A stretch of DNA of 64,000 bases from contig NZ_CP032405.1 of the NCBI RefSeq assembly GCF_016806065.1, forward strand, positions 752,001-816,000, given 5' to 3'. The notes under the pieces are model-generated. The model saw only the letters and a program-made list of their open reading frames with translations. It made no database searches and was not told where the DNA came from. A program made the translations under genes and the position numbers. This document shows, in pieces, positions 16,318-25,711 of this stretch. Origin of the DNA: Rhizobium rosettiformans (GTDB taxonomy: Bacteria; Pseudomonadota; Alphaproteobacteria; Rhizobiales; Rhizobiaceae). The stretch's first letter is position 1, and every line of letters begins with the position of its first letter.

Positions 16318-17310
16318 ATGCAGAAACTGCTCAAGAACCGTGAAATGCTGCTGGCCCTGATTATCATCGGCATGATCCTGAGCTTCACCACGCGCGCACC
16401 CAATTTCGCTTCGCCTGCTAACCTTGCGAACATCTTCAACGACACCTCGATCCTGATCATCCTGGCACTCGGCCAGATGGTCGTGATCCTGACGAAGTCG
16501 ATCGACCTGTCGGTGGCCGCCAATCTCGCTTTTACCGGCATGGCGGTCGCCATGCTCGACAGCGCCTATCCGGGCCTGCCGCTCGCACTCCTCGTGCTCA
16601 TTGCAATCGGCATTGGTGCGGCCCTCGGCGCGATCAACGGCTTCCTCGTCTGGGCATTGCAGATCCCGCCGATCGTCGTCACACTCGGCACGCTCACCAT
16701 CTATCGCGGCATGAGTTTCGTCCTGTCGGGAGGCGCCTGGGTCAATGCCCATCAAATGCAGCCGGATTTTCTCGGCGTACCGCGTCTGCCGGTGCTGGGC
16801 TTACCGATCCTCTCCTGGGTCGCGATCGCAGTCATCCTGCTGGTCGGCTTCATCCTGGCCCGCACCCCCTTCGGCCGCTCGGCCTACGCCGCCGGCGGCA
16901 ATCCGGTGGCTGCCATCTATGCCGGCATCAATGTAGGTCGCGCCCGTTTCCTTGCCTTCGCGCTCTCGGGCGCGCTCGCCGGCCTCTCGGGTTACCTCTG
17001 GGTGTCGCGCTACGCCGTCGCCTATGTCGATATCGCGGCCGGCTTCGAACTCGACAGTGTCGCTGCTTGCGTCATCGGCGGCATCTCGATCGCCGGTGGC
17101 ATCGGCACCGTGATCGGCACGGTGCTCGGCGCCCTCTTCCTCGGCGTCATCAAGAATGCGCTCCCCGTCATCGGCATTTCGCCCTTCGCCCAGATGGCGA
17201 TCTCCGGCATCGTCATCGTGCTCGCCGTCGTCTTCAACGCCCGAGCCGAGCGCAAGAAGGGTCGTATCATCCTGCGTGATCGCGCAGCCGGAAAGGAGGC
17301 GACGGCATGA
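16318..17310 (+). CDS. rhaP: Rhamnose ABC transporter permease
   Basis: 330 aa BPD_transp_2 permease with eight to ten helices. The family segments are LALGQMVVILTKSIDLSVAA, PIVVTLGTLTIYRGMSFVLS and ACVIGGISIAGGIGTVIGTV. It forms the membrane channel with RhaQ. Two in-frame ATGs exist at 16312 and 16318; the second has TGAGGA at proper spacing and is preferred. It starts nine bases after rhaT and overlaps rhaQ by four bases (ATGA). Confidence 0.93.
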   Translation: MQKLLKNREMLLALIIIGMILSFTTRAPNFASPANLANIFNDTSILIILALGQMVVILTKSIDLSVAANLAFTGMAVAMLDSAYPGLPLALLVLIAIGIGAALGAINGFLVWALQIPPIVVTLGTLTIYRGMSFVLSGGAWVNAHQMQPDFLGVPRLPVLGLPILSWVAIAVILLVGFILARTPFGRSAYAAGGNPVAAIYAGINVGRARFLAFALSGALAGLSGYLWVSRYAVAYVDIAAGFELDSVAACVIGGISIAGGIGTVIGTVLGALFLGVIKNALPVIGISPFAQMAISGIVIVLAVVFNARAERKKGRIILRDRAAGKEATA

Positions 17311-18317
17311 GCACCGCAACCGAACAAACCAAGCGCGTCATCCCCGACCGTCTCGAAACGCCGTTGCGCCGACTGCTGGGCAGCTGGGAAGTCCTGCTCT
17401 TCTGCGTGGCGGTGCTGATCTTCATCGCCAATTCGCTGGCCTCGCCCTACTTCCTGAACGCCTGGAACCTGTCGGACGCCACCTTCAACTTCACGGAAAA
17501 GGCACTGATTGCCTTTGCCATGGCGCTGCTGATCATCGCTGGCGAGATCGACCTCTCAGTTGCCGCGATCATTGCGCTCGCCTCGACAGCCATGGGTTAC
17601 GCCGCACAGCTGGGAGTCGGTGCGCCCGGTCTGGTCGCGATCGGGATCACCACCGGCCTTGCCTGCGGCGCTTTCAACGGCTTGCTGGTTGCTGGCCTGA
17701 AGCTGCCTTCGATCGTCGTCACCATCGGAACGATGAGCCTTTTCCGCGGCATTTCCTATCTGGTCCTGGGTGACCAGGCCTTCGGCAAATATCCTGCGGA
17801 CTTTGCTTTCTTCGGCCAGGGCTATGTCTTCTGGGTCATCTCCTTCGAATTCGTGCTCTTCCTGGTGATGGCACTGCTCTTCGCCATTCTGCTTCACCGG
17901 ACGAATTTCGGCCGCCATGTCTATGTCATCGGCATGAACCCGCTGGCAGCGCGCTTCTCCGGCATTCCGGTCGAGCGCGTGAAGTTCATCCTCTTCCTGC
18001 TGACCGGGCTGATGAGCGGCATCGCCGCCATCTGCCTCACCTCCCGTCTCGGCTCCACCCGCCCCTCGATCGCTCAAGGCTGGGAACTGGAGGTCGTGAC
18101 CATGGTCGTGCTCGGTGGCGTCTCCATCCTCGGCGGATCCGGCACCATCGTCGGCGTCGTCATCGCCGCCTTCGTCATGGGCCTCGTCACCTTCGGCCTT
18201 GGCCTTCTCAACGTGCCGGGCATCGTCATGTCGATCTTCATCGGCCTGCTCTTGATCATCACCATCGCGCTCCCCATTGTCGCGCGCCGTATCAAGCACG
18301 CGAGGAACGCGCAATGA
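17307..18317 (+). CDS. rhaQ: Rhamnose ABC transporter permease
   Basis: 336 aa, second BPD_transp_2 permease and partner of RhaP. Segments include [40 protein letters not shown] and [20 protein letters not shown]. Its ATG overlaps the rhaP stop (ATGA) and its stop overlaps the rhaU start the same way, showing tight translational coupling. The C-terminus is short and basic (RRIKHARN). Confidence 0.93.
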   Translation: MSTATEQTKRVIPDRLETPLRRLLGSWEVLLFCVAVLIFIANSLASPYFLNAWNLSDATFNFTEKALIAFAMALLIIAGEIDLSVAAIIALASTAMGYAAQLGVGAPGLVAIGITTGLACGAFNGLLVAGLKLPSIVVTIGTMSLFRGISYLVLGDQAFGKYPADFAFFGQGYVFWVISFEFVLFLVMALLFAILLHRTNFGRHVYVIGMNPLAARFSGIPVERVKFILFLLTGLMSGIAAICLTSRLGSTRPSIAQGWELEVVTMVVLGGVSILGGSGTIVGVVIAAFVMGLVTFGLGLLNVPGIVMSIFIGLLLIITIALPIVARRIKHARNAQ

Positions 18318-18637
18318 GCGAGACCGAACGCCACGTCTTCAAGATGAAGCTCAATCCGGGCATGGAAGCGGAATACCGCAAGCGCCATGACGAGATCTGG
18401 CCTGATCTCGTCGACCTGCTGCACGAAGCTGGCGTGAGCGACTACACAATCCATCTCGATCCGGAGACCAACCTGCTGATCGGCGTTCTCACGCGCACGA
18501 AGACGCACAAGATGCCGGACTTGCCGTCTCACCCGGTGATGAAGCGCTGGTGGGCGCACATGGCCGACATCATGGCCACCAACCCCGACAAGTCGCCTTG
18601 GGCCATCGATCTGAAGCCGGTCTTTCACATGCCATGA
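18314..18637 (+). CDS. rhaU: L-rhamnose mutarotase
   Basis: 107 aa, the usual length of the RhaM/RhaU family. It interconverts alpha and beta anomers of L-rhamnose to feed the isomerase. Family residues visible: [20 protein letters not shown] (catalytic histidine in RHDEIW), [16 protein letters not shown], and the conserved [12 protein letters not shown] segment. It overlaps rhaQ upstream and rhaK downstream by ATGA. Confidence 0.95.
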   Translation: MSETERHVFKMKLNPGMEAEYRKRHDEIWPDLVDLLHEAGVSDYTIHLDPETNLLIGVLTRTKTHKMPDLPSHPVMKRWWAHMADIMATNPDKSPWAIDLKPVFHMP

Positions 18638-20007
18638 GCCAGTCTTTCCAACGCATCGCCGTCATCGACATCGGCAAGACCAATGCCAAGGTGGTGCTGG
18701 TGGATGGGATGACTGGCACCGAACTGGCAGTGCGAAAATCCGCGAATACGGTCATCCCCGGCCCGCCCTACCCGCACTTCGATGTCGAGGCGCTCTGGGC
18801 GTTTCTGCTGGGGTCTCTCAGGGAATTCGCCGCCGGACCCGGCTTCGACGCCTTGTCGATCACCACGCATGGCGCATCGGCAGCCCTGCTGAACGACGAC
18901 GGCAGCCTTGCGATGCCGGTGCTGGATTACGAACATCTCTACCCACACGAGACAACCGAAGCCTATGGTAAGCTGCGACCGGATTTTTCGGAAACCTTCT
19001 CGCCAGCCCTCACCGGGGGCCTGAACGTCGGGGCGCAGTTGCACTATCAGAAGACAACGTTCCCGGACCGGTTCGACAAGGTCGCAACGATCCTCACCTA
19101 TCCGCAGTACTGGGCATATCGCCTGACGGGTGTTCCCGCCAACGAGCGGACCTCGCTTGGTTGCCACACGGATCTCTGGCATCCATTTGAGGGTCGGTAT
19201 TCGGATATGGTCGACACACTTGATATCCGCGAGCGGATGGCACCCCTGCGCTCCGCTTTCGATGCGCTCGGGCCTATCAGACCCGAAGTGGCCGACGCCA
19301 TCGGCCTAAACGTCCCGGTGCCCGTCTATTGCGGCCTCCACGATTCCAACGCGTCCCTATTGCCGCATCTCGTCGGCTTCGGCAGCCCTTGCACTGTCGT
19401 CTCGACGGGAACTTGGGTGATCTGCTTCGGCGTCGGCGCCAAGCCGCACGGACTGGATCCTTCGCGCGATACGCTGGTCAATGTCGACGCCAATGGTCAC
19501 GCCGTTCCCTCGTCCCGCTTCATGGGTGGCCGCGAATGGGACCTTCTCACCCGCGACATGGCGGTCGTCCCCATGGAGGAGGAACTAACTGCAGCGGCAA
19601 CGGTGATCGACGCAGGTTCGATGATCCTGCCGAGCGTGGTCAAGGGTACCGGCCCATTCCCGGATTCGCATGTCCGTTGGCTCAACGAGCCGCAGACCAC
19701 GGCCGAACGACTGGCCGCGGCCAGCCTTTACGAAGCCCTGATGACGCAGACCTGCCTCGACCTCATCGAGGCAGAGGGGCCGATTATCGTCGAGGGTCCA
19801 TTTGCCGCCAATCAACTCTATCTCCGGGCGCTCCACACGCTGACGAAGCGCCCGGTGCACGCATCGGAAGCATCCACCGGGACGGCAATCGGCGCGGCCT
19901 TGCTGACCGGGATCACGCTCGACGTCAAAATGCGGAGCATCGTCGACACGCTAGACGGACTGGACGATTATGCCCGGGAGTGGCAATCCAGGGCCGGTAA
20001 AAACTAG
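18634..20007 (+). CDS. rhaK: FGGY-family rhamnulokinase
   Basis: 457 aa. The N-terminal phosphate-1 motif is [18 protein letters not shown], and a mid-protein catalytic segment [15 protein letters not shown] and the C-terminal ATPase portion [14 protein letters not shown] are present. It phosphorylates L-rhamnulose. In R. leguminosarum RhaK activity is also required for the ABC transporter to function, which fits its position at the end of the transporter operon. ATG 18634 overlaps rhaU by four bases; a longer in-frame start inside rhaU was rejected. No clear terminator follows. Confidence 0.93.
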   Translation: MSQSFQRIAVIDIGKTNAKVVLVDGMTGTELAVRKSANTVIPGPPYPHFDVEALWAFLLGSLREFAAGPGFDALSITTHGASAALLNDDGSLAMPVLDYEHLYPHETTEAYGKLRPDFSETFSPALTGGLNVGAQLHYQKTTFPDRFDKVATILTYPQYWAYRLTGVPANERTSLGCHTDLWHPFEGRYSDMVDTLDIRERMAPLRSAFDALGPIRPEVADAIGLNVPVPVYCGLHDSNASLLPHLVGFGSPCTVVSTGTWVICFGVGAKPHGLDPSRDTLVNVDANGHAVPSSRFMGGREWDLLTRDMAVVPMEEELTAAATVIDAGSMILPSVVKGTGPFPDSHVRWLNEPQTTAERLAAASLYEALMTQTCLDLIEAEGPIIVEGPFAANQLYLRALHTLTKRPVHASEASTGTAIGAALLTGITLDVKMRSIVDTLDGLDDYAREWQSRAGKN

Positions 20008-20072
20008 GCCGTGACGCAGATCGTCCGGTGCGGACAATCAACGGTTACACGCTGATCCGGGTGTTCAGAAGA

Positions 20073-20207
20073 CTAAAGCGTGACGATCAGCACCGCTATG
20101 AAGCCGATCGAAACAGTCGCGACGGCCATCGCGACCCGCTGCCGGCAAGCCTCGACGGAGCGCCAGGATTTGGGTTCACCGAACAACTTCGAGATCGCAT
20201 GTGACAT
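20073..20207 (-). CDS. Very small single-helix membrane peptide
   Basis: 44 aa. The N-terminal half is polar (MSHAISKLFGEPKSWRSVEA) and the C-terminal half is one hydrophobic helix (VAMAVATVSIGFIAVLIVTL). ATG 20207 has GGGAGACTGCC upstream, which supports real translation; a longer start at 20258 is possible. An inverted repeat GGAGCCA/TGGCTCC (20225-20231 with 20237-20243) lies in the leader. Nothing is known of its role; it is convergent with rhaK. Confidence 0.5.
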   Translation of the reverse strand: MSHAISKLFGEPKSWRSVEACRQRVAMAVATVSIGFIAVLIVTL

Positions 20208-20459
20208 GGCAGTCTCCCACGAACGGAGCCACTCATTGGCTCCGGCTGATATTGACACATTTTCGTCATAATCAGCCCCGCGTCAACAATCACGACTAGA
20301 TTGGTATTCTAAAGATGGCCGGTTTCGAAAAATTCCTCTCTGTGTTGAGCCGGGTCGTTAACCGATCTCTCCCGAGGCAGGTTAGCAGCAAGTCTCGGGC
20401 GAAAGGTCACGCCTGCGGCCTTGTCAACTGACGGCCCATCAGCCAATACAACTGTTGAA

Positions 20460-20470
20460 TTGTCAGACAA
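20460..20470. promoter_or_regulatory. Candidate FCD/GntR operator upstream of the EamA gene
   Basis: TTGTCAGACAA is a perfect palindrome around one central base and fits the FadR-subfamily form TNGTNNNACNA. Related sites lie at 25606-25624 and 28003-28021. The rest of the 301-base gap (20208-20508) contains only the leader inverted repeat of the small peptide; no other gene is seen. Confidence 0.7.
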
Positions 20471-20508
20471 CATGACAGACGACAGTCGTACGCTTGTAAG
20501 GAGGAGCC

Positions 20509-21438
20509 ATGACAACGCACACGACAGATGAGGCTTCTCGAAGGGGACTGGGACTCGCCGGGATGGCAGGCCCCGCGGTCATGCTGCTCGGCATGCTGCT
20601 CTTTGCAATGAACGATGCCATGGGCAAATGGCTGGTGGCAAGTTACGGCCTGGGTCAGGTCATCCTGATCCGCAGCATTGCCGCACTTCTGATCCTTGCC
20701 CCCTTTCTCTGGATGGCCGGCCGGAAGCCGGTCCTCGAGGCGGAGCGACCCTGGCTGCAGTTCATGCGCGTCGTTTTCTCGACACTGGAACTCTTCTGTT
20801 TCTACTATGCGGTCATGTATCTGCCGCTGGCCGATGTAATGACCTACTGGCTCGCAGCCCCGATCTATGTGGCAGCGGCAGCGCCCTTCCTGCTTGGAGA
20901 AAAGGTCGGCTGGCGGCGCTGGACCGCGATTGCAATCGGCTTCATCGGGGTCGTGATCACGCTCGAGCCATCGAGCGCCATGTTCACCGCGCCCGCGCTG
21001 ATCTCGATCATCGGCACCGCGGCCTTTGCCTTCATGATGCTCTCCGGCCGCAGCCTGCGCGGCACGCCGGACAAGACGCTGGTACTCTTCCAGACCGGTG
21101 GAGCTGCGGTGGTCGGCCTGATTGCCGCCCCCTGCGGCTGGACACCGATCACGTCGGCAAATGAAATCCTGCTGCTGGGGCTTCTCGGCATCGTCGCGAT
21201 GAGCGCGCACATGCTGGTCAACCGCGCCTTGAAGATCTCGGACGCCGCGACCGTCGCGCCGCTCCAATACACCCTGCTGCTATGGGCTGTTGTCTTCGGC
21301 TATTTCTTCTTCGGCGAAGTGCCTCGACTGACCATGATCGTCGGTGCGACGCTCATCGTCGGTTCGGGCCTGTTCATCTTCTTCCGCGAGCAGCAATTGA
21401 AGAAGCGGGACAAGGTCCTGCCCTCCGTCCCCGAATGA
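20509..21438 (+). CDS. EamA/DMT superfamily transporter
   Basis: 309 aa with ten hydrophobic helices and the EamA duplication. Typical motifs include MLLFAMNDAMGKWLVASYG, PLADVMTYWLAAPIYVAAAA, and in the second half KISDAATVAPLQYTLLLWA with FFGEVPRLTMIVGATLIVGS. DMT proteins export or import metabolites; the substrate is unknown. ATG 20509 has AAGGAGGAGCC. It carries the same operator as the sugar-acid locus at 21.5-31.8 kb, which suggests a role in sugar-acid handling, for example efflux of an intermediate. It converges on dctP through a shared terminator. Confidence 0.9.
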   Translation: MTTHTTDEASRRGLGLAGMAGPAVMLLGMLLFAMNDAMGKWLVASYGLGQVILIRSIAALLILAPFLWMAGRKPVLEAERPWLQFMRVVFSTLELFCFYYAVMYLPLADVMTYWLAAPIYVAAAAPFLLGEKVGWRRWTAIAIGFIGVVITLEPSSAMFTAPALISIIGTAAFAFMMLSGRSLRGTPDKTLVLFQTGGAAVVGLIAAPCGWTPITSANEILLLGLLGIVAMSAHMLVNRALKISDAATVAPLQYTLLLWAVVFGYFFFGEVPRLTMIVGATLIVGSGLFIFFREQQLKKRDKVLPSVPE

Positions 21439-21447
21439 TCAACTAAA

Positions 21448-21480
21448 AAGCCCGCAGCGGTCTCCCGCTGCGGGCTTCTT
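21448..21480. terminator. Bidirectional terminator between the EamA gene and dctP
   Basis: A thirteen-base perfect stem AAGCCCGCAGCGG/CCGCTGCGGGCTT (21448-21460 with 21465-21477) with loop TCTC. The minus strand has a TTTTT tail, making it strongest for the dctP transcript; the plus side tail is CTTCTT. Confidence 0.93.
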
Positions 21481-21516
21481 CTGGTGCGGCGCCCAAGGGC
21501 GCCACGACCAGGGAGG

Positions 21517-22521
21517 TCACTTACGGACTTCGGCGAGCTTGGCGAGAATGTCGTCCACCACTTCAGCGCCGATCGTGTCCTTGTGCTTTTCATAGACAAC
21601 CATGGACTTTTCGCGGATGCGCTGCTGCTCTTCCGGCGAAAGCGTGTTCACCTCAAGACCAGCTGCCTTGATCTTCTCCAGCGACTGCTTGTTGAGATCG
21701 GCGATAACCGAACGCTCGACGTCGCGACCAACCGTTGCGCATTCACGCAATGCTGCCTGCTCCTCCGGCGTATAGGTGTCGAAGATCGCCTTGGAGAACA
21801 GGAAGAGGAACGGCGTATAGGCGTGGTTCGTCTCGGTGACGTATTTCTGCACCTCAAAGAACTTTGAAGTATCGATCGTCACATAGGGGTTTTCCTGGGC
21901 ATCGATGGTCTTGGTTTCGAGGGCCGAAAAGACTTCGCCGAATGCCATCGGGGTGGCGTTTGCGCCGAGGTTCTGGAAGGTATCGAGGAAGATGTTGTTC
22001 TGCATGACGCGAACCTTCATCCCTTCGAAATCTTCCCACTTCGTCACCGGACGCACCGAGTTGGATAGGTTGCGGAAACCGTTCTCCCAGTAACCGAGAT
22101 TCACCAGGCCAACGGCTTCGAGCTTCTGGTTCATCATCTCGCCGAATTCGCCGTCGAGCACCTGATAGGCCTCGTCAGCGGAGCCGAATAGGAACGGCAG
22201 GTCGAAGACGCCGAGCGCCGGCTCGATGCCGACGAGCGGCGAGGACGACGTTACCACGGCTTCCTGCACGCCGGAACGCAGAGCCTGCGTCGCCTGAAGG
22301 TCGCCACCGAGGGCACCGCCCCAGAAGGCCTGCAGCTTGAGCTTGCCACCGGACTTCTCGTCCAGGCACGACTGCATGGCTTCGATGCCGTTACCAACCG
22401 GGTGATCGGCATTGATCCCGTTCGATACGCGGATGGTGCGATCGTTGAACTCGGCGAATGCCGGAACGGCTCCAGAAACGGCAAATGCCAGTGCTGTTGT
22501 TGCGAGTAGTGTCTTCCTCAT
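21517..22521 (-). CDS. dctP: TRAP transporter substrate-binding protein (DctP family)
   Basis: 334 aa. The signal peptide MRKTLLATTALAFAVSGAVP ends at AFA near residue 24. DctP-family segments follow: NGINADHPVGNGIEAMQSCL, FWGGALGGDLQATQALRSGV, FEGMKVRVMQNNIFLDTFQN (with the conserved arginine that binds the substrate carboxylate), and QENPYVTIDTSKFFEVQKYV. It captures an acid, probably a sugar acid given the neighbours, for the DctQM permease. ATG 22521 follows AGGGAGGATACACC. It is the last gene of the operon, and its terminator is shared with the EamA gene. Confidence 0.93.
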   Translation of the reverse strand: MRKTLLATTALAFAVSGAVPAFAEFNDRTIRVSNGINADHPVGNGIEAMQSCLDEKSGGKLKLQAFWGGALGGDLQATQALRSGVQEAVVTSSSPLVGIEPALGVFDLPFLFGSADEAYQVLDGEFGEMMNQKLEAVGLVNLGYWENGFRNLSNSVRPVTKWEDFEGMKVRVMQNNIFLDTFQNLGANATPMAFGEVFSALETKTIDAQENPYVTIDTSKFFEVQKYVTETNHAYTPFLFLFSKAIFDTYTPEEQAALRECATVGRDVERSVIADLNKQSLEKIKAAGLEVNTLSPEEQQRIREKSMVVYEKHKDTIGAEVVDDILAKLAEVRK

Positions 22522-22567
22522 GGTGTATCCTCCCTTGGATTTTAATGAGCTGGTTGAACTTCTTTCC

Positions 22568-23845
22568 TCACCGTAGCCATTGTGCCGGCACGATGACGAT
22601 CTCGGGAAATATGACGAGCAGGACGAGAACCAGCACCTGCGCCAGCAGGAACGGAACAATGCCCGTCACGACTTTGCCAAGCGGGACGCGCCCGACCCCG
22701 CTGACCACGTTGAGCACCACGCCCACAGGCGGTGTGATCAAACCAATGCAGCAGTTCATGATGAACATGACACCGAAATAGACCGGATCGATGCCCGCCT
22801 GCTTGATGATCGGCATAAGCACAGGCGTCAGGATCAGGATGGTCGGTGTCAGGTCCAGTGCGGTACCGACCACCAGGACCAGCGCCATGATGACGAACAT
22901 CAGCAGCATCGGCCGATCGATCAAAGGCTCGATGTAGCGCGTGATCTCGCCAGGAATGTTGGCTGCGGTAATCAGCCAGGCGGAGACCAGAGCCGCGCAA
23001 ACTAGGAACATGATGATCGAGGTTGTCTTGGCCGCCTGCAGGATAACACGCGGCAGATCCTTCGGCTTCAGCTCGCGATAGATCACCATGCCCACGAACA
23101 TGGCATAGGCAGCCGCAATGACAGCCGCTTCCGTAGGCGTGACCACCCCGGCCTTGATCCCTCCGAGGATGATCACCGGCATGCCGAGCGCCCAGGCAGC
23201 ACGCCCTGTGGCTCGCAAACGCTCTTTCGCTGGCGCTCTCGGCAAGGGCTTCACGTTGTCCTTGCGAACCACGATCTGCCAGGCAATGACGAGCGCGATG
23301 CCCATCAACATACCGGGCACGATCCCAGCCATGAAGAGCTGTGTGATCGACACATTGGCGGCCACACCGAAGACGATGAATGCCATCGATGGCGGGATGA
23401 CGGGTGCGATGATGCCCCCTGATGCAATGAGGCCGGCAGAGCGCGGCACGTTGTATCCCGCCTTGGCCATCATCGGGATCAGGATCGCGGCCAGAGCAGC
23501 CGTATCGGCAGCGGCCGACCCGGAGATGCTGGCCATGATCACGGCAGCCATAATGGCGACGATGCCGAGGCCGCCGCGAATATGCCCCACGCAGGCAATC
23601 GCAAACTCGATGATGCGCCGCGACAGGCCGCCGGAATTCATCAGCTCTCCGGCCAGCACAAAGAACGGGATGGCGAGCAGCGTAAACGTGTCGGCGCCCG
23701 CGATCATGTTCTGCGCGATGATCTGGCTGTTGAACATGCCCATGTACCACATGAGCGTGACGCCGCAGAACATCAGAGCGAAAGCGACAGGAACGCCAAT
23801 GGCCATGGCGCCGAGCAGCGAAGTGATAAAGACGACAAGGGTCAT
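22568..23845 (-). CDS. dctM: TRAP transporter large permease (DctM family)
   Basis: 425 aa with about twelve helices. It catalyses sodium-driven uptake of the bound acid. Segments include TLLAIPFFVLAGELMNSGGL, ISGSAAADTAALAAILIPMM and PPSMAFIVFGVAANVSITQL, and near the end NCCIGLITPPVGVVLNVVSG, all characteristic of DctM. The start shares bases with the dctQ stop (TGATG), so the two permease subunits are translationally coupled. Confidence 0.95.
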   Translation of the reverse strand: MTLVVFITSLLGAMAIGVPVAFALMFCGVTLMWYMGMFNSQIIAQNMIAGADTFTLLAIPFFVLAGELMNSGGLSRRIIEFAIACVGHIRGGLGIVAIMAAVIMASISGSAAADTAALAAILIPMMAKAGYNVPRSAGLIASGGIIAPVIPPSMAFIVFGVAANVSITQLFMAGIVPGMLMGIALVIAWQIVVRKDNVKPLPRAPAKERLRATGRAAWALGMPVIILGGIKAGVVTPTEAAVIAAAYAMFVGMVIYRELKPKDLPRVILQAAKTTSIIMFLVCAALVSAWLITAANIPGEITRYIEPLIDRPMLLMFVIMALVLVVGTALDLTPTILILTPVLMPIIKQAGIDPVYFGVMFIMNCCIGLITPPVGVVLNVVSGVGRVPLGKVVTGIVPFLLAQVLVLVLLVIFPEIVIVPAQWLR

Positions 23846-24378
23846 CAGGCGCGCTCCACCAGCTTCTCGATGCCGTGGTGTTCGCCCGCAAAGGCTGCGA
23901 TTTCACTTTCGGTGACACGCCCTGTGACGAGACGGAAGAGGCGTTCGAGCGCAATCAGGCTGCAGCCGGCACCCGTGAAGAAGCCGATGCCGTAGACCCA
24001 GCCCATGGAGAGCCCGGTCACTGGTGCGCTCATGCTGGCATTGATCGGCAACTGCTTCCAGGTTCCCCAGAAGAAGATGGCGGAAACGCCGAGGATCAGG
24101 AGATTGGAGAGGATCATGCAGAGGACCCGGCCGCGCCGACCGAACAGGGCCACCAGGCTTTCAACGCCCATATGGCCATATTCGCGAAACCCGACGACCG
24201 CGCCAATGAAGGTCAACCAAACGAAGAAGTAGCGGGCCATTTCATCCGAGACCGTGAGGCCGGAGTTGAAGCCATAGCGCAAGATGACGTTGACGAACAC
24301 CATGATCGCCATGCCCGACAAAAGCAGGATCAAAAGCAGTTCAAGCAGCTTGTAGAAGAGATCGACAACTCTGGTCAT
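23845..24378 (-). CDS. dctQ: TRAP transporter small permease (DctQ family)
   Basis: 177 aa with four helices. The family signature FFVWLTFIGAVVGFREYGHM is present, along with the usual short basic C-terminus. It forms a complex with DctM. It starts seven bases after the FAH gene stop, so the transporter is in the same transcript as the FAH-family dehydratase, linking uptake to breakdown of the imported acid. Confidence 0.92.
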   Translation of the reverse strand: MTRVVDLFYKLLELLLILLLSGMAIMVFVNVILRYGFNSGLTVSDEMARYFFVWLTFIGAVVGFREYGHMGVESLVALFGRRGRVLCMILSNLLILGVSAIFFWGTWKQLPINASMSAPVTGLSMGWVYGIGFFTGAGCSLIALERLFRLVTGRVTESEIAAFAGEHHGIEKLVERA

Positions 24379-24384
24379 ACGCCC

Positions 24385-25554
24385 TCACGCTTTGTCGAGC
24401 AGGCCGCGCTGGGCCAGGTTACGGAAAAGAGCATGCGTTCCGAAGGTCCATTCCGGGCAGGCATCCGTGCGATCGACCCAGTTCACCAGGCGACCAAGCG
24501 TCGGTGTCGCGATCTCGACGCGATCGCCAACCTCATGCGTGAAGCCAAGGCCAGCACCACGGCGATCCTTGACCGGCGCGAACATGGTGCCGAGGAACAG
24601 AACCGCACCATCGGGATATTGGTGATTGCGGTTGCGCAACTGCGCAACAAGGTTTTCCGGCGCACGGCTGATCGCTTCCATCGGACTTTCCCCCGTCATT
24701 TCAAAGCCGTCCTCGCCTCGTACGAGCAGCGAAACGCGAACCTTGCGCAGCACGTCCATCGTGAAGCTGCCATGGAAAAGCCGAACGAAGGGCCCTATCG
24801 AGCACGATGCATTGTTGTCCTTCGCCTTCCCCAGGAGCAGCGCCGACCGCCCCTCAACATCCCTCAGATTGACGTCGTTGCCGAGTGTCGCGCCGATGAT
24901 CTTGCCGTCGGAACGAACGGCAAGAACGATTTCGGGCTCAGGATTGTTCCATTGGGAAATCGGGTGAATGCCGACGGAATCGCCACAGGTCACCGACGAC
25001 ATGGGCTGGGCCTTGGTGAAGATCTCGGCATCGGGGCCGATACCGACCTCCAGGTATTGCGACCAGAGACCCATGTCCTGCAGCAGCGCTTTAACCTTCG
25101 CTGCCTGCTCGGAGCCGGCGACGAGCCCACGCAGGCTGTCGCCAAGCACGGGTGCCAGCTTCTCGCGGATGGCCTGGGCACGGCCGGCATCGCCCTTCGC
25201 CTGTTCCTCGATCACCCGCTCCAGCATGCTGTCGGCGAATGTCACACCGGCAGCCTTGACCGCTTGCAGGTCGATGGGAGCGAGCAGATGACCGGCCTCG
25301 CCAGACAGGAACTGGTCGAGCGTGCCAAGAGCCGGCAGGCTCTCCTCAGCCACCAAGCGCTCGGCGAGATCCTCCAGTTCGAACAGGCCGGAAACCGTGG
25401 GGGCGATGCCCGTCAGGTCGTAGAGGGTGCCATTGCGCACGACCACAGGGCAGGGACCACCGGCCGCCTTCGACCACACTCTGCCCACCAGCACAGCCTG
25501 GGAGGAATCTTCCGGCAGAATATAGACGGATTCGAGACTTTGACGGCGCTGCAA
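24385..25554 (-). CDS. FAH-family protein, probable 2-keto-3-deoxypentonate dehydratase (XylX-like)
   Basis: 389 aa fumarylacetoacetate-hydrolase superfamily. Metal and catalytic region: QYLEVGIGPDAEIFTKAQPM, DSVGIHPISQWNNPEPEIVL (the E-x-E metal motif), GNDVNLRDVEGRSALLLGKA. The length matches Caulobacter XylX, which dehydrates 2-keto-3-deoxyxylonate to 2-ketoglutarate semialdehyde in the Weimberg pathway. Together with the XylD-like dehydratase at 29971 this suggests a pentonate route. The start is TTG at 25554, supported by GGAGGAGGTCC at proper spacing. A candidate operator lies 50 bases upstream. The exact substrate is inferred from context. Confidence 0.78.
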   Translation of the reverse strand: MQRRQSLESVYILPEDSSQAVLVGRVWSKAAGGPCPVVVRNGTLYDLTGIAPTVSGLFELEDLAERLVAEESLPALGTLDQFLSGEAGHLLAPIDLQAVKAAGVTFADSMLERVIEEQAKGDAGRAQAIREKLAPVLGDSLRGLVAGSEQAAKVKALLQDMGLWSQYLEVGIGPDAEIFTKAQPMSSVTCGDSVGIHPISQWNNPEPEIVLAVRSDGKIIGATLGNDVNLRDVEGRSALLLGKAKDNNASCSIGPFVRLFHGSFTMDVLRKVRVSLLVRGEDGFEMTGESPMEAISRAPENLVAQLRNRNHQYPDGAVLFLGTMFAPVKDRRGAGLGFTHEVGDRVEIATPTLGRLVNWVDRTDACPEWTFGTHALFRNLAQRGLLDKA

Positions 25555-25605
25555 GATGGACCTCCTCCTTGTCCTCCGGCATGAACGACCCTGTCGCCTG
25601 CCATA

Positions 25606-25624
25606 TTGTCAGGATGTCTGACAA
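25606..25624. promoter_or_regulatory. Candidate FCD/GntR operator before the FAH-TRAP operon
   Basis: Inverted repeat TTGTCAG/CTGACAA with a five-base spacer (25606-25612 with 25618-25624). The right half contains ATGTCTGACAA, close to the TTGTCAGACAA site at 20460. It lies between the regulator gene and its likely target operon. Confidence 0.7.
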
Positions 25625-25711
25625 CTCTTGATCCGAATTCATAGGGTCAGATTTGATGCCTGTCTACCCCGGACGACGGACTTGTGGACAAAGCTGCCGC
25701 ACGAGACCGTG

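Noticed and set aside
24005..25584. Very long open frame on the plus strand opposite the dctQ and FAH genes
   Set aside because: It mirrors well-supported minus-strand genes, has no recognisable domain, and arises from high GC content. The same applies to long antisense frames opposite tctA, the symporter, the GH2 gene and the denD-xylD region.
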